This document shows positions 61,313 to 64,000 of a stretch of DNA of 64,000 bases, piece by piece. The DNA lies in NCBI RefSeq assembly GCF_000019725.1, contig NC_010505.1:496001-560000 (forward strand), written 5' to 3'. A program made the translations under genes and the position numbers. How positions within the stretch are numbered: position 1 is the first letter of the stretch; every line of letters begins with the position of its first letter. The notes under the pieces were generated by a model. That model saw nothing but the letters and a program-made list of their open reading frames with translations, did no database searches and was not told the DNA's origin. Source of the stretch: Methylobacterium radiotolerans JCM 2831. Its GTDB lineage: Bacteria > Pseudomonadota > Alphaproteobacteria > Rhizobiales > Beijerinckiaceae.

Positions 61313-62955
61313 GCGGCCGACTCCTTCACCTGCGCGCCCACTCGGGCACCGACAGCAGCGCCGTCGGCCGCGCCCGTTTCCCATGCCGGATCGCAGGCCG
61401 GGATGTCCAGGGTGACCCGGGCCCCGCGTCCGTCCGGCCCGGGCCCGAGTCGGATCGTGCCGCCGTGCTGCTCGACGATCCAGCGCGCCAGGGCGAGCCC
61501 GATGCCGAACCCGGTCTCGTCCGGCCCGGCGCCCGTGCCGCGCTTGAAGCGCTCGAACAGCGCCTCCTCCGGGGCACCGAAGCCGGGACCATCATCCGTG
61601 ATGGTGATCCGCCCGACCGGTCCCGGACCTGCCGCCAGGGCGACCTCGACCCGGGTGAGGCCGGCGGCGTGGCGGAGCGCGTTGTCGACGAGGCTCTCGA
61701 CCGTCTGGCGCATCCACTCGCGGTCGGCGAGGCTCTCGACGTCCCGGCTGCCCGGATCGAGGGTGAGACCGACCCGGCGGCGCGCCGCCTCGGAGCTCAT
61801 GTTGTCCACGGCCTCCGCGAGGACTTGGGCGAGCCCCAGACGGCGCTTGTCGAACGCGATCTCGCCGGACTCCGAGCGGGCGACGCGGAGAAGGTCCTCG
61901 ACGCGCAGCTTGAGGCGCTGCGCCCGCTTCTTGATCGTGGCGAAGACCGGCCCCGGATCGGCGCCCCGGGACGCGCCGCGCAGGGCGAGGTCGCACTCGC
62001 CCAGGATCACCGTCAGGGGCGTGCGCAGCTCGTGGCTGACATCGGCGAAGAAGCGGCGGCGGGACTGATCGACCGCCTCCAGCCGGGCGTTGGCGGCGCG
62101 CAGGTCGGCGGTGCGCGCCGCCACCGTGTCCTCCAGCGCCGCCCGGTCGGCCGCGACCCGCGATTCCCGCCGTGCCAGCCGGGCGGCCATGCGGTTGACG
62201 TTGGTCATCAGCAGGCCGAGCTCGTCCCGCGTGGCGACGGAGAGGCGCGTGTCGAGGGCGCCGTGGCCGATGGCGCTCGCGGCGCGGCGGACCTCCTCGA
62301 TGCGCGCCAGGGTCGGCCGGGTGACGCCCCGGTACAGGATCGCCAGCAGCACCAGGGCCGCCGCCACCGCGGCCGCGGCGGCCACCCGCAGGCGCTCGGA
62401 CAGCGCCCGGGCCTGCTCGGAGCCGAGCGCCATGCTGCGCCGCTCGGCCTCGATGAGGAAGGAGAGGGGCTGGCCGGTCATGGCGCCGAAGCCGTTGAGC
62501 GCGCCCTTGATCGCGTCCTGACGCCGCTCCTGATCGGTCTGGCGGCTGATCAGCGAGACCTGCCGGTCCAGCACCGCGCGGGCCGCGCGCAGCTGCGCCA
62601 TCGGGCGGGTGCGCGCGGCGTACTGCATCCGGTCGGCCGGGTCGTCGCTCGGCGGGAAGCTCTTGGCGAGCGCCTCGTCCACGGTGGTCAGGGCCCGATC
62701 GGCGTTGTCGCGGGCGATCGCCATCGCCTCGGGCTGGCCGTCGGGGTTGCCGACGGTCTCCACGGCCGCGAGACCGAACTGGGTGAGGCGGCCGGACAGC
62801 TCGGCCAGCAGCTCCAGGCGCCGCTGAGCCTCGAGGGTCCGGTCGACGGTCCGCTCCGCCGCCCCGATCGCCGCCAGCGCGGCCGCGGCGGCCAGCACCA
62901 CCACGATGGCGGTGCCGCCGAGCAGCAGCGCGAAGCGGACCTTCAGCGAGCGCAT
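61309..62955 (-). CDS. mxbD: Sensor histidine kinase (probable MxbD)
   Basis: This 548-residue membrane kinase has a first helix at about residues 7-30, a periplasmic helical part to ~190, a second helix (about 190-208) and a HAMP domain. The H-box is FFADVSHELRTPLTV with H308. The N-box LVDNALRHA, the G1 box DDGPGFG and a GFGIGLALAR-type G2 follow. It leads the pair with the OmpR regulator. The sequence is complete and normal; the signal is unknown. Confidence 0.92.
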   Translation of the reverse strand: MRSLKVRFALLLGGTAIVVVLAAAAALAAIGAAERTVDRTLEAQRRLELLAELSGRLTQFGLAAVETVGNPDGQPEAMAIARDNADRALTTVDEALAKSFPPSDDPADRMQYAARTRPMAQLRAARAVLDRQVSLISRQTDQERRQDAIKGALNGFGAMTGQPLSFLIEAERRSMALGSEQARALSERLRVAAAAAVAAALVLLAILYRGVTRPTLARIEEVRRAASAIGHGALDTRLSVATRDELGLLMTNVNRMAARLARRESRVAADRAALEDTVAARTADLRAANARLEAVDQSRRRFFADVSHELRTPLTVILGECDLALRGASRGADPGPVFATIKKRAQRLKLRVEDLLRVARSESGEIAFDKRRLGLAQVLAEAVDNMSSEAARRRVGLTLDPGSRDVESLADREWMRQTVESLVDNALRHAAGLTRVEVALAAGPGPVGRITITDDGPGFGAPEEALFERFKRGTGAGPDETGFGIGLALARWIVEQHGGTIRLGPGPDGRGARVTLDIPACDPAWETGAADGAAVGARVGAQVKESAA

Positions 62956-63045
62956 CGTCCCCGTCCCGCCCTCAATCCCGCTCCGCGGGCGAGCCCGAGC
63001 ATGGCACCGCCGGGGCGCCGAACCAAGGTGCCGTCGAGGGCGTCG

Positions 63046-63252
63046 TCACAGGTCCTTCGGCAGGCTGCCCTTGGCGGCGCAGCGCCACCGCTCCACGTGC
63101 CATTCCGGATGTGCGGCCTGCCAGGTCGCGAGCGCGCTCTGCGAGTTGCGCAGGCACACGAAAGGGCTCGATTTCTCGAAGGACATCTCGATCCGGTCCT
63201 CGCGGCAGGTCGAGGGCTGGGCGACGAGACAGATCGACAGCAGCAGCAGCAT
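63046..63252 (-). CDS. Small exported protein of unknown function
   Basis: This 68-residue protein has a leader (MLLLLSICLVAQPSTC) and a mature part with IEMSFEKSSPFVCLRNSQSA and LATWQAAHPEWHVERWRCAA. The paired Trp and Cys residues in HPEWHVERWRC suggest a small disulfide-linked domain common in alphaproteobacteria, to my recollection. It lies between the sensor kinase and fhcC. The function is unknown. Confidence 0.7.
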   Translation of the reverse strand: MLLLLSICLVAQPSTCREDRIEMSFEKSSPFVCLRNSQSALATWQAAHPEWHVERWRCAAKGSLPKDL

Positions 63253-63336
63253 GGGCGCCTCCCCGGGCTGCCGGCCTCGAGCGGGCCGGCTTGGACGGGA
63301 GAATAGGACGCGCCCACGCCCATTGCCCAGGCGACG

Positions 63337-64000
63337 TCAGGCCGCGACCCAGATCTCGCCCTTGGCGATCGTCGCGAGGTCGCCGGAATAGCGGCGCAGC
63401 GGCTTGCCGAGGAGGTCGGCGTGCTCGGCGCTCAGGCCGCGCAGGGCCTTGGCCAGCAGCCGCAGGAACACGAGGTCGTGCGTCCCGGTCTCCACGAAGG
63501 TCGGCGACATCCGGCCGTGGGCGCCGACGAGGAGCGTCCCGCGGCGCATGCCGAAGCCGGGGTGGTCGCCGACCGCGAGCGCCACCAGCGTGCCGGCGAT
63601 CATGCGCGAGCCGGCGTACGCCCCCGCGCGCCCGGCCACGATCGTCCCGCGCCGCATCCGGTCACCGAGATGCGCGCCGGCCGCACCGCGGATGATCAGC
63701 GTCGCGCCGTCGAGGCCCGCCTTCGCGGCGTAGACCGCGCCCCCGGCATAGTCACCGGCGTCGCCCTCGACGGTGATCGTGCCGCCCGTGGCGCCGGAGG
63801 CCGCGTAGGGCCCGGCATTGCCGGTGACGATCAGGCTGCCGCCCGCCATGCCGGCCCCGAGGCGCTGGCCGACATCGCCGGTGACCCGGATCGTGCCCTC
63901 GGCCAGCGACGCGCCGACACGGTCGAGGCGCTCGTGGCCGCCCTCGATGGTCAGGGTGTCGGAACCGTCCAGCGCGACCGCGAAGCAGTCGCCGAGGCGC
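63337..64000 (-). CDS. fhcC: Formyltransferase/hydrolase complex subunit C (5' end outside window)
   Basis: This is the C-terminal ~220 residues of the FwdC/FhcC subunit of the formyltransferase/hydrolase complex, which makes formate from formyl-tetrahydromethanopterin in methylotrophs. The frame is open to the window edge (RLGDCFAVALDG...). It has the repeated G-x-x-G-x-x-x-G beta-helix coils (VTGDVGQRLGAGMAGGSL, GDAGDYAGGAVYAAKAGL, GRAGAYAGSRMIAGTL) of the FwdC/GltB-like fold, then HDLVFLRLLAKAL. The other fhc genes should lie beyond the edge. Confidence 0.93.
   Translation of the reverse strand, partial: RLGDCFAVALDGSDTLTIEGGHERLDRVGASLAEGTIRVTGDVGQRLGAGMAGGSLIVTGNAGPYAASGATGGTITVEGDAGDYAGGAVYAAKAGLDGATLIIRGAAGAHLGDRMRRGTIVAGRAGAYAGSRMIAGTLVALAVGDHPGFGMRRGTLLVGAHGRMSPTFVETGTHDLVFLRLLAKALRGLSAEHADLLGKPLRRYSGDLATIAKGEIWVAA

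Overview
The window is about 64 kb of dense, GC-rich chromosome from a methylotrophic alphaproteobacterium, most likely Methylobacterium or Methylorubrum. This rests on the xoxF-xoxG-xoxJ lanthanide methanol dehydrogenase cluster, the pqqA-pqqB-pqqCD-pqqE set with its fused PqqC-PqqD, an adjacent two-component pair of the MxbM/MxbD type, and fhcC of the tetrahydromethanopterin formaldehyde pathway at the right edge. The non-methylotrophic genes (his operon with DUF2628, gatCAB, purMN-perM-hdaA-ppk-ppx, rnd-aspS) are in typical Hyphomicrobiales arrangements. The species cannot be fixed by eye.

Layout: 1-7.4 kb is respiration: the end of sdhA, sdhB, an Omp19-like lipoprotein, an ABC exporter and petABC (cytochrome bc1), closed by a strong intrinsic terminator. 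7.5-15.2 kb holds mtnP, hisB-DUF2628-hisH-hisA-hisF, a dihydroorotase-like gene that lacks metal ligands, plsY and dprA. Facing dprA are ruvX and a SMI1/KNR4 gene. 16.7-20.6 kb is gatC-gatA-(small membrane protein)-gatB. 21.4-24.7 kb is an AaeAB-like aromatic acid efflux set. 24.8-27.8 kb has small exported proteins, a GST and ndk. 27.9-35.7 kb is purN-purM, perM, hdaA, ppk and ppx.

36-46 kb is more accessory. It has a membrane chemoreceptor with a globin domain at its C-terminus behind an AT-rich leader, a Tat-exported acetamidase/formamidase-like protein, maeB, and a small acyltransferase/glycosyltransferase group. aspS and rnd follow. 50-64 kb is the methanol region. XoxF, XoxG and XoxJ form the periplasmic lanthanide methanol oxidation system. 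The pqq genes, on the opposite strand and converging on it, make its cofactor. folKBP and two exported proteins of unknown function lie between them, and the two-component pair lies upstream of pqqA.

Points that most deserve a second look are the chemoreceptor-globin fusion (globin C-terminal, the reverse of HemAT), a TCTTA(A/G)GGTCC-type sequence shared by the xoxF and pqqA upstream regions and arranged as an 11-bp tandem repeat at pqqA, the two unknown exported proteins coupled to pqqE, the dihydroorotase that has lost its metal ligands, and several intergenic palindromic elements.
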